A stretch of DNA of 64,000 nt from Arenibacter sp. F20364 (GCF_023015905.1 NZ_JALKBD010000004.1:62001-126000); one strand, 5' to 3'; positions 15,410 through 24,100 are shown, numbered from the stretch's first letter. Numbers and translations: made by a program. Notes: a model not told the origin generated them from the letters alone.

Positions 15410-16858
15410 TTAATCATTTAAATAATTATTTACTGCTGTGGTACGTGCACTAACGTGACTATTTAATTGGTTTATGGCTGCCTGAAAGTCCGAACTTGAA
15501 CTTAAAAATGAATAGCCAGAAACTTCAAGGTTGGCGTAGGGTTCTAACAATGCCCCATAGGTTGTATATTTGGATTGCATATCACTAATATTAAAGGCAT
15601 TATCCACTACATCCCGTACATGGGTATCATACTTTGCTCTATAGGTGGCATCTTCATACAGGTATCCTATCAATGGCCATTCCGTATCATTCAAATCCGA
15701 AAAATCCAAGTTTAACGCCCCCTGCTGGTTCCCTTCCTGTAGGGCTTCATTGTTATCCCATGGAATCCATGATAATTTTTCCGTGTCGGGATTGTTGTAC
15801 AGATAATAATTATGGGTCATTCTGCCATAAGTATCCCAATTTTGAATAACTGTATTGACCGCCAAATATTTCAAAAAGGTATCGGTGTCAAAAACACTTT
15901 CCAAATCGGCACGCCAGGTTGCAGGATCCGTGGTTCTTTCCGATGAATGCAATGCTGCGAAGACACTTTGTACATCACTAAAATCGGCCTCATCTTCATT
16001 GGTCTTCTTTACAAATACATCTTCGGTAAAGGTGCCTTGGGCAAAACTGGCCCCAGTACCATCCGGTTTGTATAAATTACCATCATTATCGGAAAATTGG
16101 GTATCGATCACCGTGTCATCCACTTCTTCGACCAAGGTATAAACTCCAAAATATTGGGGTCCATCGCCATGATCCACATAAACGGTATAAAATGCTGCGT
16201 GTGAACTCGCTATCCCAGCATCCCTGAAAACATCCGTAGCTACCTTTTCCCTTAGCATGGATTTGTCATTATAGTTATTTTTCAAACTCAATTTCTTAAA
16301 ACCATAAAAACGTTGATTGTCTATTTGGGGGTATTGATCCTCAAATTCATCAAAATCCAGCTTAAAGGATAATTTTAAGATGCCGCTGGTCCAGCTGGAC
16401 TGTAAACTGGAATTGCCTTTAAAACGTACCCCTACCCGATACCATTCCTTGCCATTATACATGATATCGCTGGGGACAAAAATAGGATCTTCATCAACAT
16501 CTGTCAATCCTCCACCCCCGGGGCCACCACCGGGACCTCCACTACCACCAAAAACTCCGTACATTGATGTCATATCATCCAACATACTCTGCCAACGCTC
16601 TTGGTTAATTACAATATCCAAACGTTTTACTGCGTCATCCTCAAAAACTTCTTCAAAATTAGGGTCTGCTGATTTACTATGGGTATCATCAGTCCAGTCC
16701 GCAGCTTCAAAGTCGGTATCGGAATAGATTTCCACATAGGTCTCGCCATCTATTATTTCTTCCCCGGCCGATGTATCTTGTACAGCATCGTCGGAGCAGG
16801 AAAACCACAGCAATAGTTGCATAATTAATAAAAACAAAAAGTTTACCTTTCTCATCAT
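15410..16858 (-). CDS. CotH kinase family lipoprotein
   Basis: A 482-residue protein with a lipoprotein signal (lipobox WFSC near residue 21). An acidic linker is followed by a glycine-rich stretch (about 104-118). The CotH domain (about 75-420) includes RFKGNSSLQ near 149, FKKLSLKNNYNDKSMLREKVA near 187-207, YFGVYTLVEEVD near 237-248 and WIPWDNNEAL near 362-371. CotH proteins are atypical protein kinases or structural phosphotransferases; in environmental Bacteroidota they are surface lipoproteins, sometimes near polysaccharide genes. The W-D-NEAL motif contains the presumed catalytic Asp. Monocistronic, with a -7-like box at 16888-16895. Confidence 0.93.
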   Translation of the reverse strand: MMRKVNFLFLLIMQLLLWFSCSDDAVQDTSAGEEIIDGETYVEIYSDTDFEAADWTDDTHSKSADPNFEEVFEDDAVKRLDIVINQERWQSMLDDMTSMYGVFGGSGGPGGGPGGGGLTDVDEDPIFVPSDIMYNGKEWYRVGVRFKGNSSLQSSWTSGILKLSFKLDFDEFEDQYPQIDNQRFYGFKKLSLKNNYNDKSMLREKVATDVFRDAGIASSHAAFYTVYVDHGDGPQYFGVYTLVEEVDDTVIDTQFSDNDGNLYKPDGTGASFAQGTFTEDVFVKKTNEDEADFSDVQSVFAALHSSERTTDPATWRADLESVFDTDTFLKYLAVNTVIQNWDTYGRMTHNYYLYNNPDTEKLSWIPWDNNEALQEGNQQGALNLDFSDLNDTEWPLIGYLYEDATYRAKYDTHVRDVVDNAFNISDMQSKYTTYGALLEPYANLEVSGYSFLSSSSDFQAAINQLNSHVSARTTAVNNYLND

Positions 16859-16887
16859 TATATACTTTAAAGACTAATACTTCCTTA

Positions 16888-16895
16888 CAAAGATG
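16888..16895 (-). promoter_or_regulatory. Probable -7 box of the cotH-like gene
   Basis: The minus strand reads CATCTTTG, one base off TAnnTTTG, 30 bases upstream of the ATG. The same CATCTTTG variant precedes the cold-shock gene. Confidence 0.35.
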
Positions 16896-17078
16896 TTAAT
16901 ATAATGTTGATGGATTTTATAAAATCAGCGAATGGCCTACTCTTTTAAGTGAAACATAAGAAATGTCCGCATATGACATTCAATTGAACCAATCCTATTA
17001 CCGTAGAATAACCGCAATATCTAGATTAATATGAATAGTCAACATAATGGTCATAAGCTATTTAAAATTGAATCAGAC

Positions 17079-17290
17079 CTATGGATGGCACAAAATTTTA
17101 TTCCCAATCCCAAAAGGTTGCCTTATTTTACCTTCGTCACAGGCATCAGGATGTGCTGGAGCAAATACTCTTCTTTCTTCTCCCTTAACCTTGTCAAAAT
17201 ACTTTCTGAATTGGCCAGGACCACTAATAGATCGCCCCCCTTTTCGTCTGGTCCCCAATGTTACCAATAGGCTTGTGTAGGCAATTGTAT
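17079..17290 (-). pseudogene. Remnant of an SDR oxidoreductase C-terminus
   Basis: A minus-strand frame encodes a tail with RKYFDKVKGEERR, then AHPDACDEGKIRQ and GNKILC. The intact SDR at 19029-19832 ends with KAYFDNDKGG, AHPDAYDKVKIRQ and TNEVLG at the same places, so the frame is the eroded C-terminal end of a related SDR. No Rossmann motif, active-site Tyr/Lys or plausible start remains upstream. The remnant lies about 1.7 kb from the intact copy, with the LLM gene between them. Nothing else is visible in 16896-17345. Confidence 0.65.
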
Positions 17291-17345
17291 TACGGCAAAT
17301 ATAACCATGCCGTCCGTGTTCCTTTGACAACTATTGTTTTGCTAC

Positions 17346-18320
17346 TTATATTTTTGCTGACTTTTTGTTCTTTTGAAATTCTGGCAATACTTTTTCTGCC
17401 AGTCGCTCCAAGGTGCGTTCCATTCTATTGGAATTGAACCTTAGATTTATACTTACATGGTTTACACCAATAGATTTTAAATGATATAAATAGGTATTCA
17501 AATAATTAACACCCGTCTTAAAGCCCAAATGAATGGGTTCTGGCTTAAAACTATCGTCTTCTTGAAGATCAACATATAAGGGTTGCATAAAAGGTTTGTC
17601 AAATAAACTTGTTGCGGCAACCAAAGCCCGCCATTCTTCAATTCTGTTTTTCTGTTGTCCGGGATCCCTGGGATAGTACATCCACCCATTTGCGTTTTTG
17701 GCATTCCACTCCAAGGACTGTTGACTAAAGCCGGTCATCAACAAGGGAATTTTATGGTTTTTTGCTTTTGGAAGTATATCAATATCCCCTTTTAAATCGC
17801 CATAATTTTTGGTTTCCAATACAGGGTAGCTCTGTTGTGCCCCACGAATATATTTGAAGGCTTCGCGAAACAATTCCCCACGGTTTTCATATTCGATTCC
17901 CATAGCGGGATATTCATCAAATCGGTCACCGGAGGCTACTCCCAACAACAACCTACCACCTGAAAGCTGGTCTATGGTGGCAGCGGATTTCGCCACATGT
18001 ACCGGATGGTGCAATGGCAATGCAATACTGGAAATACCCAATGCAATTTTTTTGGTTTTGGCTGCCAGAAATCCCAAATAGGTAAAGGGATCAAACATCT
18101 GACCAGCATCGCCAAAAGAGGGTACGTTAAAGGGTACATCGCGAATCCAAAGGGCCTTAAAGCCCAATTCGTCCAATAATTCGGCGCGTTCTAAATGATG
18201 TTCCATAGTGGGCATAAGCCCTTGATCGTAGTTCTCTATAGGCACTGTTATTCCAATGCTCAGTTCATCGGGCTGAAATACGCTGTTGTATGCTTTGTTA
18301 ATGGGCTCAAAATTCTTCAT
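17346..18320 (-). CDS. LLM class flavin-dependent oxidoreductase
   Basis: A 324-residue luciferase-like monooxygenase of the TIGR03571-type subgroup. The family blocks are LSIGITVPIENY near the N-terminus, LDELGFKALWIRDVPF near 49-64, LALGISSIALPLHHPVHVAKSAATIDQLSGGRLLLGVASGDR-like segments near 92-132, and PLLMTGFSQQSLEWNA near 192-207. These enzymes use reduced flavin to oxidise or reduce small organic compounds; the substrate is unknown. The gene stands alone, flanked by the SDR remnant downstream and a 570-base decayed region upstream. Confidence 0.9.
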   Translation of the reverse strand: MKNFEPINKAYNSVFQPDELSIGITVPIENYDQGLMPTMEHHLERAELLDELGFKALWIRDVPFNVPSFGDAGQMFDPFTYLGFLAAKTKKIALGISSIALPLHHPVHVAKSAATIDQLSGGRLLLGVASGDRFDEYPAMGIEYENRGELFREAFKYIRGAQQSYPVLETKNYGDLKGDIDILPKAKNHKIPLLMTGFSQQSLEWNAKNANGWMYYPRDPGQQKNRIEEWRALVAATSLFDKPFMQPLYVDLQEDDSFKPEPIHLGFKTGVNYLNTYLYHLKSIGVNHVSINLRFNSNRMERTLERLAEKVLPEFQKNKKSAKI

Positions 18321-18887
18321 ATGCTTTTTCTTCGGGGGTTTAATTATTATATTCTATGGAGCTGTACTACAGCTTGATTGTTATACTGGTACCTACTGCC
18401 CTACTTCTTAATCTTCATGTTATAACTCCATATACCTTGAAGCTGACCATAGTAGCTCTTACATAAATTGTTTGTGAACTATTACCGGGGCTTGGGGTGT
18501 TTCAGAGTTGCTTTAAATTTTCATACCGTTCCTGGATATGGATAATTTCCCTATCATAAACCATACATCAATAATGACCAGAGAACCCTCATCAGCCTAA
18601 ACTTCAGACTTCAATGGCATGTGTGCAATTAAACTTGACTATAAGATCTTGAATATTCTGGGCACAAAGCAATCATAGGTCCCCAGTATAAATTGGTGAT
18701 TACAGCGTATAATATAAAAATAATCTTACCACACTTTTTATAAAGATAATAAAAACGAATTTTATAGTTACCAAGAAAAATTGATCCATAATTTCTACCT
18801 CTACCAAAAAAAGGGGGAAATGCATTCTTAAGGCTGTCAATATAACTACCCCACTCCCACATTTTTATTTATTTACTACAAAAAGCC
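18321..18887. other. Gene-poor, probably decayed region
   Basis: No convincing gene is present in about 570 bases. A 77-codon minus-strand frame (18629-18862) has odd composition and no recognisable motif. Short coding-like pieces occur, for example a minus-strand YDREIIHIQERYENLKQL segment near 18510-18565. Together with the flanking SDR and DoxX fragments, this suggests an eroded locus. Confidence 0.4.
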
Positions 18888-18998
18888 ATGAACAATATTA
18901 GTTATTTAAGGTTGCTCCCATGGGTAGGGTTAAGCATGTTTGGGCACGGATCGGTACGTTTGGGCAAAATTTCCGGATTTAGCAAATGGATGGCATAG
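18888..18998 (+). pseudogene. Truncated DoxX family gene (first 36 codons only)
   Basis: A plus-strand ATG opens a frame reading YLRLLPWVGLSMFGHGSVRL then KISGFSKWMA before a TAG. DoxX proteins start with a helix followed by a (S/A)MFGHG-VRL-K--GF--WM block, so this is a clear N-terminal DoxX fragment that ends after about a quarter of the normal length. The sequence after the stop (to 19028) does not continue the family in any frame I checked. It is a remnant of a third or fourth DoxX-like gene in this window. Confidence 0.7.
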
Positions 18999-19028
18999 GA
19001 CTTAAACATAGAATGAACGTACAATTAT

Positions 19029-19832
19029 TTAGGGAACTGGATTGCCCAAAACTTCATTGGTTACTGCTATAAGTTGCCTTATTTTAACTTTGTCATAGGC
19101 ATCGGGGTGGGCATCTCCATAGCCGCCTTTATCATTGTCGAAATAGGCCTTTGTCCTGGCCTTGTCGGTCATGCTTAGGTCATACAGGATATTCACTCCC
19201 TTTTCTGCGGGCGACCAGTGCTGCCCGTAGGCTTCGTATGCCATTTTGGTATTTAATAAAGAACCAGGGTTTACCGCTACTATAGTGATAGAAGGTTCTT
19301 TTTCCGCCAAATAAAAACTCCACATGGTCAATGCCAACTTGCTTTGCGCATAGGCCTCATTGGTACCCAGGCCGACATTGCTTTGTAAAGCGTCAAGGGA
19401 AACAGAGGTTTGCGCGGCGGAGCTCAGGTTTACGATTCTAGAAGCATCGGCCTTTTTTAATAGGGGCGTAACGGCATTTGTCAATGCATAGGGCGCCAAA
19501 TAATTTACCACCAAACGAATATCCATACCATTAGAAGCGGTATTCGTTCTACTACTAAGAATACCCGCATTGTTTACCAGTACATCGATTTTTGGCATTT
19601 CATCAGAAACCTCCTTTGCCATTTTCCTTACTTCCTCCAGATCCGAAAAATCGGCTAGAAAACCGATTATTTTCCCATTATCGGATTGCTCCTTAATTTC
19701 CTTTACTGTGGATGCCAATTTTGCTTGGTTCCTACCGTGGACAGCCACAAAGTGTCCTTCCTTGGCCAAGCGCAAGGCCAATAGTTTGCCTATACCGTCC
19801 GTACTTCCTGTGATGAGTATGTGTTTTTTCAT
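19029..19832 (-). CDS. Short-chain dehydrogenase/reductase (SDR)
   Basis: A 267-residue classical SDR. The cofactor loop TGSTDGIG is at residues 8-15, NNAG at 87-90, catalytic Ser near 138 (NLSS), and YAQSK at 161-165 with Tyr161 and Lys165. It uses NAD(P)H to reduce or oxidise a carbonyl or alcohol; the subfamily resembles retinol dehydrogenase-like bacterial enzymes of unknown substrate. The leader contains a perfect 10-bp inverted repeat (19858-19891). It is preceded on the same strand by the 2OG oxygenase-like gene (98-base gap). Its C-terminus is the template for the remnant at 17079-17290. Confidence 0.95.
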   Translation of the reverse strand: MKKHILITGSTDGIGKLLALRLAKEGHFVAVHGRNQAKLASTVKEIKEQSDNGKIIGFLADFSDLEEVRKMAKEVSDEMPKIDVLVNNAGILSSRTNTASNGMDIRLVVNYLAPYALTNAVTPLLKKADASRIVNLSSAAQTSVSLDALQSNVGLGTNEAYAQSKLALTMWSFYLAEKEPSITIVAVNPGSLLNTKMAYEAYGQHWSPAEKGVNILYDLSMTDKARTKAYFDNDKGGYGDAHPDAYDKVKIRQLIAVTNEVLGNPVP

Positions 19833-19857
19833 GATCTTTCTTGTTGTTGTTCATTAT

Positions 19858-19891
19858 GAAATTGTAGCAGTACGTTCACTACTACAATTTC
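19858..19891. promoter_or_regulatory. Perfect 10-bp inverted repeat upstream of the SDR gene
   Basis: GAAATTGTAG (19858-19867) and CTACAATTTC (19882-19891) are exact inverted copies 14 bases apart, 25 bases upstream of the SDR start. There is no U-run after it, so a regulator-binding site or leader hairpin is more likely than a terminator. Confidence 0.6.
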
Positions 19892-19929
19892 AGGTATTTT
19901 TTTTAGTGGATAAAATGATTCCGGTCTTT

Positions 19930-20892
19930 TTAAAACGGTGCAATGGTGTCTTTGGGACCATCTGGTAAACTCCAACGCTGGCGGGCAGTGATGTTTTCCT
20001 CTGTAACAACTTTGGATAAGGAGTTACCAACACTACCGTAGCTACTTGTACTACCTCGAGGTATTTGCATTTGGTCGCCGTATAGCCATACTACCAAGTT
20101 ACTACGCTGCCCACTGGTAATCGGGTGTGTAGCGTGTGGTACGTTACCCCTGTGAATTATGGCCTTACCCGGTTCAAAAATGGTTTGTACCGTGTTTCCA
20201 GTGGTTTTATCATAGAAATCAACTTGTGATCCCGTAAATTCTTCATCGGGTAAATTGATATTGATATTTAAGGTGGCGGCCGAAGCATCGGTGTGCGCGT
20301 GCAAATCCTTATCCTTATCCGGGTTGTACTGGATTGAGAAACCAAAGGTTTGGTTATCGTAGCCATAAGTGCCCAGTAACAAACGGGCGATAGGACGCAT
20401 ATAACGGTCCATGATATCGTTGTAAAACGCCTGAAAATTAGGTGCAGCCAGATGTCCCTCCGAGCGTAGATCGAGCATCATTCCATAACGATTTAATTGT
20501 ATACCATAAGGAGCTCGTTTGGGAATTTGTGAATTTACTACAGCTTCTAAATAAGTACGAAATTCCGCCAAGCGCTCAAGGTCAAAAAATTGTGCTGAAT
20601 AAACACCAGGAATAATTTCTTCCCATAAATCGGCAACAGCATTTTCTTTTTCCGGGTTTCCCCATGCCTCATTAACCGCTTGTCGCAAGCGTGGGTCAAG
20701 CAAGGTTTCATCAGGAACTAGTAAATTATCCTTGTTTTCCATTTCCCATTCGGCCCATGCCTCTTCGAGTAAATTTCGGTTGCTATTCCAAAATTGTGAG
20801 ACAGAGGCTTCTCGTTTTATCGAGGCTTCTCGAGTAGATAAACCAAGCGCACGAGCTGCTGCGAGTGCATTTGTATTTGTTTTTGTTTTCAT
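19930..20892 (-). CDS. 2OG-Fe(II) oxygenase-like protein
   Basis: A 320-residue protein without signal peptide. The C-terminal half carries the double-stranded beta-helix pattern of 2-oxoglutarate/Fe(II) dioxygenases. HAHTD gives His200 and Asp202, followed by the strand ATLNININLP near 206-215, PGKAIIHRGNVPHATHP near 241-257 with the distal His253, and the 2OG-binding Arg at 263 in SGQRSNLVVWLYG. The N-terminal 100 residues are helical and not recognised. Related proteins act as hydroxylases on peptides or small molecules. The layout (HTD-x-S, then VPHATHPI) is more like eukaryotic and cyanobacterial prolyl-hydroxylase-like proteins than like AlkB or PhyH. The substrate is unknown. It lies upstream of the SDR gene on the same strand. 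Confidence 0.85.
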   Translation of the reverse strand: MKTKTNTNALAAARALGLSTREASIKREASVSQFWNSNRNLLEEAWAEWEMENKDNLLVPDETLLDPRLRQAVNEAWGNPEKENAVADLWEEIIPGVYSAQFFDLERLAEFRTYLEAVVNSQIPKRAPYGIQLNRYGMMLDLRSEGHLAAPNFQAFYNDIMDRYMRPIARLLLGTYGYDNQTFGFSIQYNPDKDKDLHAHTDASAATLNININLPDEEFTGSQVDFYDKTTGNTVQTIFEPGKAIIHRGNVPHATHPITSGQRSNLVVWLYGDQMQIPRGSTSSYGSVGNSLSKVVTEENITARQRWSLPDGPKDTIAPF

Positions 20893-21025
20893 CTTTTATT
20901 TTTTTAAGCTTGATACTTTTTATTGTACTTGTTATTTAAAGCAAAATTAAGTGCAAACACCTGTTGGCCTTTGGTAACAAAAAGGGTAGTTTCGGTAAAA
21001 AACAAGGTTGACCGAAGCTGCATAT

Positions 21026-21051
21026 GAAAAATGCCTCAAAAAGAGGCATTT
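21026..21051 (-). terminator. Terminator after the MDR gene at 21099
   Basis: A perfect stem, AAATGCCTC with GAGGCATTT, has a five-base loop and is followed by five U on the minus strand. It lies about 50 bases past the stop at 21099 and closes the unit beginning with the enoyl-CoA hydratase gene. Confidence 0.85.
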
Positions 21052-21098
21052 AACATTACTAACCAATAGTAAGGACACATTGTATATCCTTATTATTT

Positions 21099-22082
21099 TT
21101 AGTTTTCAACTACTACTTTACCAATGGCAGTACCACTAGCTAGGTGTGCATAGGCATCACCCACCTGCTCCAATGAAAATCGGTTTTCATCGACTATCGG
21201 AGTTAAGTGTCCCTCGTTGGAAATTTCGGCCAAACGCTCTAAAACATTCCCGTGTACGTCCCTTTTAAAGTTGTGCAGCATGGGAATCAGCATAAATACC
21301 ACATGTAATGATGCACCTTTAAAGTGTAACGGAGTTAAATCGATTTCTAATAAAGAAACCGTAGTAGAAATGTGTCCATTTAAGGCAACTGCTTCAATAG
21401 AATTGGTAAGGTTTGGACCACCAACGGTATCAAAAACAACATCAAAACCACCATCGGTATATTTAGCGGTATAATCTGCTACCTTTTCGGTTTTAAAATC
21501 GATGAAGGTAGCACCAAATTTCTCTACGATTGCTTTTTGGTTGTTGCCTGTACCGGTGGCAAATACTTCGGCGCCGAAATATTTGGCCAATTGTACGGCC
21601 AAGTGCCCAACACCTCCGGAACCACCGTGCACCAGTACTTTTTGACCAGCTTTTACACCTGCCCTGGTCAAACCTTCGTAAGCCGTAATAGCTACCAATG
21701 GTAACGCAGCAGTTTCGCGCATGGTCAAGCCTTTTGGTTTGTGTGCAACAAGCTTGCTATCAGCTACAATATACTCTGTTAAGGTGCCTGGTAAATCGCC
21801 CAGACCGCCCGCGCAACCGTAGACATCATCCCCTACCTTAAAACCTTCAACACCATCGCCAACCGCTTCTACGGTTCCTGAGAAATCCATACCTAATAAA
21901 GCTGGCAAAGCTGGTGACAATGGTAAATCCGTCCCCATATTTTTAATCATCATATCAATAGTATTTACACTGGATGCCTCTATTTTTACCAATAGGTGAT
22001 TTACTTTTACTTTTGATTTTTCAATTTGAGTTGCTGTAAATGCTGCATTTTCTCCGTAACTGTTCAATAACATTGCTTTCAT
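21099..22082 (-). CDS. Zinc-independent MDR oxidoreductase (quinone reductase-like)
   Basis: A 327-residue medium-chain dehydrogenase/reductase. The N-terminal GroES-like domain includes GMDFSGTVEAVGDGV near 64-78 and VGDDVYG. The Rossmann domain carries VLVHGGSGGVGHLAVQLAKYFGAEVFATG near 149-177 (GGxGGVG, the NADPH-type loop of quinone oxidoreductases). The zinc ligands of true alcohol dehydrogenases are absent. It probably reduces quinones or alpha,beta-unsaturated carbonyls with NADPH. It lies 36 bases after the enoyl-CoA hydratase gene, so both are likely on one transcript ending at the 21026 terminator. Confidence 0.93.
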   Translation of the reverse strand: MKAMLLNSYGENAAFTATQIEKSKVKVNHLLVKIEASSVNTIDMMIKNMGTDLPLSPALPALLGMDFSGTVEAVGDGVEGFKVGDDVYGCAGGLGDLPGTLTEYIVADSKLVAHKPKGLTMRETAALPLVAITAYEGLTRAGVKAGQKVLVHGGSGGVGHLAVQLAKYFGAEVFATGTGNNQKAIVEKFGATFIDFKTEKVADYTAKYTDGGFDVVFDTVGGPNLTNSIEAVALNGHISTTVSLLEIDLTPLHFKGASLHVVFMLIPMLHNFKRDVHGNVLERLAEISNEGHLTPIVDENRFSLEQVGDAYAHLASGTAIGKVVVEN

Positions 22083-22118
22083 ATCAATCTTTCTTATTTA
22101 ATTATAATTCTTATTCTA

Positions 22119-22964
22119 TTAATTTATTTCTTGAATATCCATTACCATTTGTTCCCAATTCTTTTGGTTGTTATGGTCAAACTGAGCACCGTTTTCATCT
22201 GCGTATGCAAATCTTTTTATTGCAGGTGTTTTACTTGTAGCTTGAAACAATTGGTATGCTTCTTCTTTTAAGGCCTCTTTTATGGGTAGGTCAATTGATG
22301 CATACACCGCACGTTTGCTAGCCGCAATAGAATCTGCCGGGAATTTTGATATACGTTCTGCCAATGCATCTACATATGGCCCTATTTTATCAGCATCCAA
22401 AGCTTTGTTTATAGTTCCGAATTTTTCAGCTTCGTCTGCATCCCAATCCCTTGCGCCTAAAATAATTTCTAAAGCCTTTCCTAACCCTGCTTGTCTTGCC
22501 ATACGAGACGCACCACCTCCACATGGTAAAATGCCCATACCTACTTCCATTTGCATAAACTTGGCTTTTCCTCTGGCTGCAAAACGCATATCTAAAGCCA
22601 ACGCCATTTCGTGTCCGCCACCACGAGCAAAACCTTCAATTTTTGCTATAGTTGCTTGTGGTACTTTGCTTAAGCGTTCTAAAACCGATTGTAGGTCCAA
22701 TAACTGTACTTCGTTTCTTGGAACAGCTTCAGTAGACATGTCTTTAAGCAAGTTGGTATCATAATGACACACCCAATAATCTGGATTTGATGATTCAAAA
22801 ACAACTACTTTTACGCTTCTATCACGCTCTAATCGCAAACAAAGACTGTTTAAATCGGCAAGCATTTCTTGCCCTTGTACGTTTACCGGTCCAAAGTTGA
22901 TTTCAACTGTTAAAATTCCTCCTTTTTGTTCTGCTGTAAATGTTTGAAAGTTTTTGTAGTCCAT
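22119..22964 (-). CDS. Enoyl-CoA hydratase/isomerase family protein
   Basis: A 281-residue crotonase-fold protein. It has the ATIAKIEGFARGGGHEMALALDMRFAARGKAKFMQMEVGMGILPCGGGASRM-type core (about 102-155), split here across the oxyanion-hole GGG motif and the second GxG region; the catalytic Glu-type positions are not certain. Several bacterial homologues without strict catalytic residues sit in regulatory or detoxification operons rather than beta-oxidation. It is the first gene of a two-gene unit with the quinone reductase-like gene, behind an exact TAnnTTTG box at 23010-23017. True CoA-substrate activity is unproven. Confidence 0.9.
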   Translation of the reverse strand: MDYKNFQTFTAEQKGGILTVEINFGPVNVQGQEMLADLNSLCLRLERDRSVKVVVFESSNPDYWVCHYDTNLLKDMSTEAVPRNEVQLLDLQSVLERLSKVPQATIAKIEGFARGGGHEMALALDMRFAARGKAKFMQMEVGMGILPCGGGASRMARQAGLGKALEIILGARDWDADEAEKFGTINKALDADKIGPYVDALAERISKFPADSIAASKRAVYASIDLPIKEALKEEAYQLFQATSKTPAIKRFAYADENGAQFDHNNQKNWEQMVMDIQEIN

Positions 22965-23009
22965 AATAGTATGTTTTAGGTTGATAATTATTCTGTATTA
23001 ATTACAGGA

Positions 23010-23017
23010 CAAAGGTA
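23010..23017 (-). promoter_or_regulatory. -7 box for the enoyl-CoA hydratase-MDR unit
   Basis: The minus strand reads TACCTTTG, an exact TAnnTTTG match 46 bases upstream of the ATG at 22964. Confidence 0.5.
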
Positions 23018-23101
23018 TCTTGGACATACTCTTTCAAATGGGTAAAAAACAAAGGGCTTTTAGTAAAAATGAAGGTAAATGATACTTTTTTCGGTGGAAA
23101 A

Positions 23102-23152
23102 AACAAAAAAATCAGCACTAGCATCAAGGTTTAGAAACCAAAGCCGGTACTG
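23102..23152 (-). terminator. Imperfect terminator after the AraC gene at 23178
   Basis: On the minus strand an imperfect stem (CAGTACCGGC against GCTAGTGCTG) has a long loop and is followed by seven U. It lies just past the AraC stop. Confidence 0.45.
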
Positions 23153-23177
23153 ACTTTAAAAGTATTTTAATAAATAG

Positions 23178-24044
23178 TTATACAGAAATACTAGCCTTAT
23201 ACGAACCAATAGTCATCCCTTTATAACTTTGGAAGGTTTTATTTAAGTGACTAGAATCTGTAAAGCCGAGTTCCATTGCAATTTCAGAAAACTGTAAATC
23301 GGTATATTTTAAACGGGTTTCTACCAGTTTTAATTTGTAGTTAAGAATGTACTTTTTTAAAGAAACATCGGTGTGCTTTTTAAAGTACTCACTAATATAA
23401 TTGTCCGCCATATGAAACTCTTCTGCCAAGTTCTTGGTGGTAAGCGATTCTGAATTGTAAATATTAGCGTGAATATAGTTGATGATTTGCTGAATCTTTG
23501 ATGACTTCACCTCTTTTGTCCCATCCGCAGAATTGATATACTGGATATTTCTGGCAATGAGATGCAAAATAACCGATAATGAATTTTGAATGATAAAAAT
23601 ATCAAAAGTTTGCTCGCTCAAATATTCGGTGGCAACCATATTTATTAATGAAACCAAGTGCAATCTATCTGATTCGGTTTCAAACTGCATTTCACGAAGG
23701 TGATGGCTTTCACTATTTAGAATTTCCTCTATTTTTCTGAACCAATCATTTACAGGTAGATTTGCATTTTGGGATGTTGTGTTTCTAAAGAAGCTCTTTA
23801 AAAACTTTATAGCTATTGTAGATGTTGCTGTTTCTGCATTTACTATATAGATATCATCGGGAATGAAAACGAAAATACTGTTAGCGGAATAATTTACGGT
23901 GTTGCCATTGATTCTAATAGTGCCAGTACCTTTTTCAAAATATACTATTTCAAAAAACCGAATGGTAGTATACTTACAAAACTCAAAAAACGTTTGGTCT
24001 TTGTATTCTTGAATTACAATATTTTCAATGATGGTACGTGGCAT
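23178..24044 (-). CDS. AraC family regulator, first of a related pair
   Basis: A 288-residue regulator. The N-terminal cupin-like sensor (about 1-130) contains IVYFEKGTGTIRINGN and IKFLKSFFRNT. The C-terminal HTH pair (about 190-285) contains LAEEFHMADNYISEYFKKH and IAMELGFTDSSHLNKTFQSYKG. It is clearly related to the AraC protein at 27525-28409 (shared FFxNT, NYIxxNI, YVSEYFKK or YISEYFKK, LKLVExRL and ELGFTDxSHLxKTF segments). It sits between the enoyl-CoA hydratase-MDR unit and the two cupin genes and probably regulates one or both. The ligand is unknown. Confidence 0.93.
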   Translation of the reverse strand: MPRTIIENIVIQEYKDQTFFEFCKYTTIRFFEIVYFEKGTGTIRINGNTVNYSANSIFVFIPDDIYIVNAETATSTIAIKFLKSFFRNTTSQNANLPVNDWFRKIEEILNSESHHLREMQFETESDRLHLVSLINMVATEYLSEQTFDIFIIQNSLSVILHLIARNIQYINSADGTKEVKSSKIQQIINYIHANIYNSESLTTKNLAEEFHMADNYISEYFKKHTDVSLKKYILNYKLKLVETRLKYTDLQFSEIAMELGFTDSSHLNKTFQSYKGMTIGSYKASISV

Positions 24045-24100
24045 TTTGTTGAATTAGTTAATTAAAAAAAGCCTTTAGAGAGTTTTACTTAAAAATCTTA

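Noticed and set aside
18629-18862. Minus-strand frame of 77 codons in a gene-poor stretch
   Set aside because: Aromatic-rich composition, no homology and no plausible context; treated as part of decayed sequence.
22282-22764. Plus-strand frame of 160 codons
   Set aside because: It is antisense to the enoyl-CoA hydratase gene, whose family is certain, and is rich in Ser/Ala/Pro as expected of a shadow.
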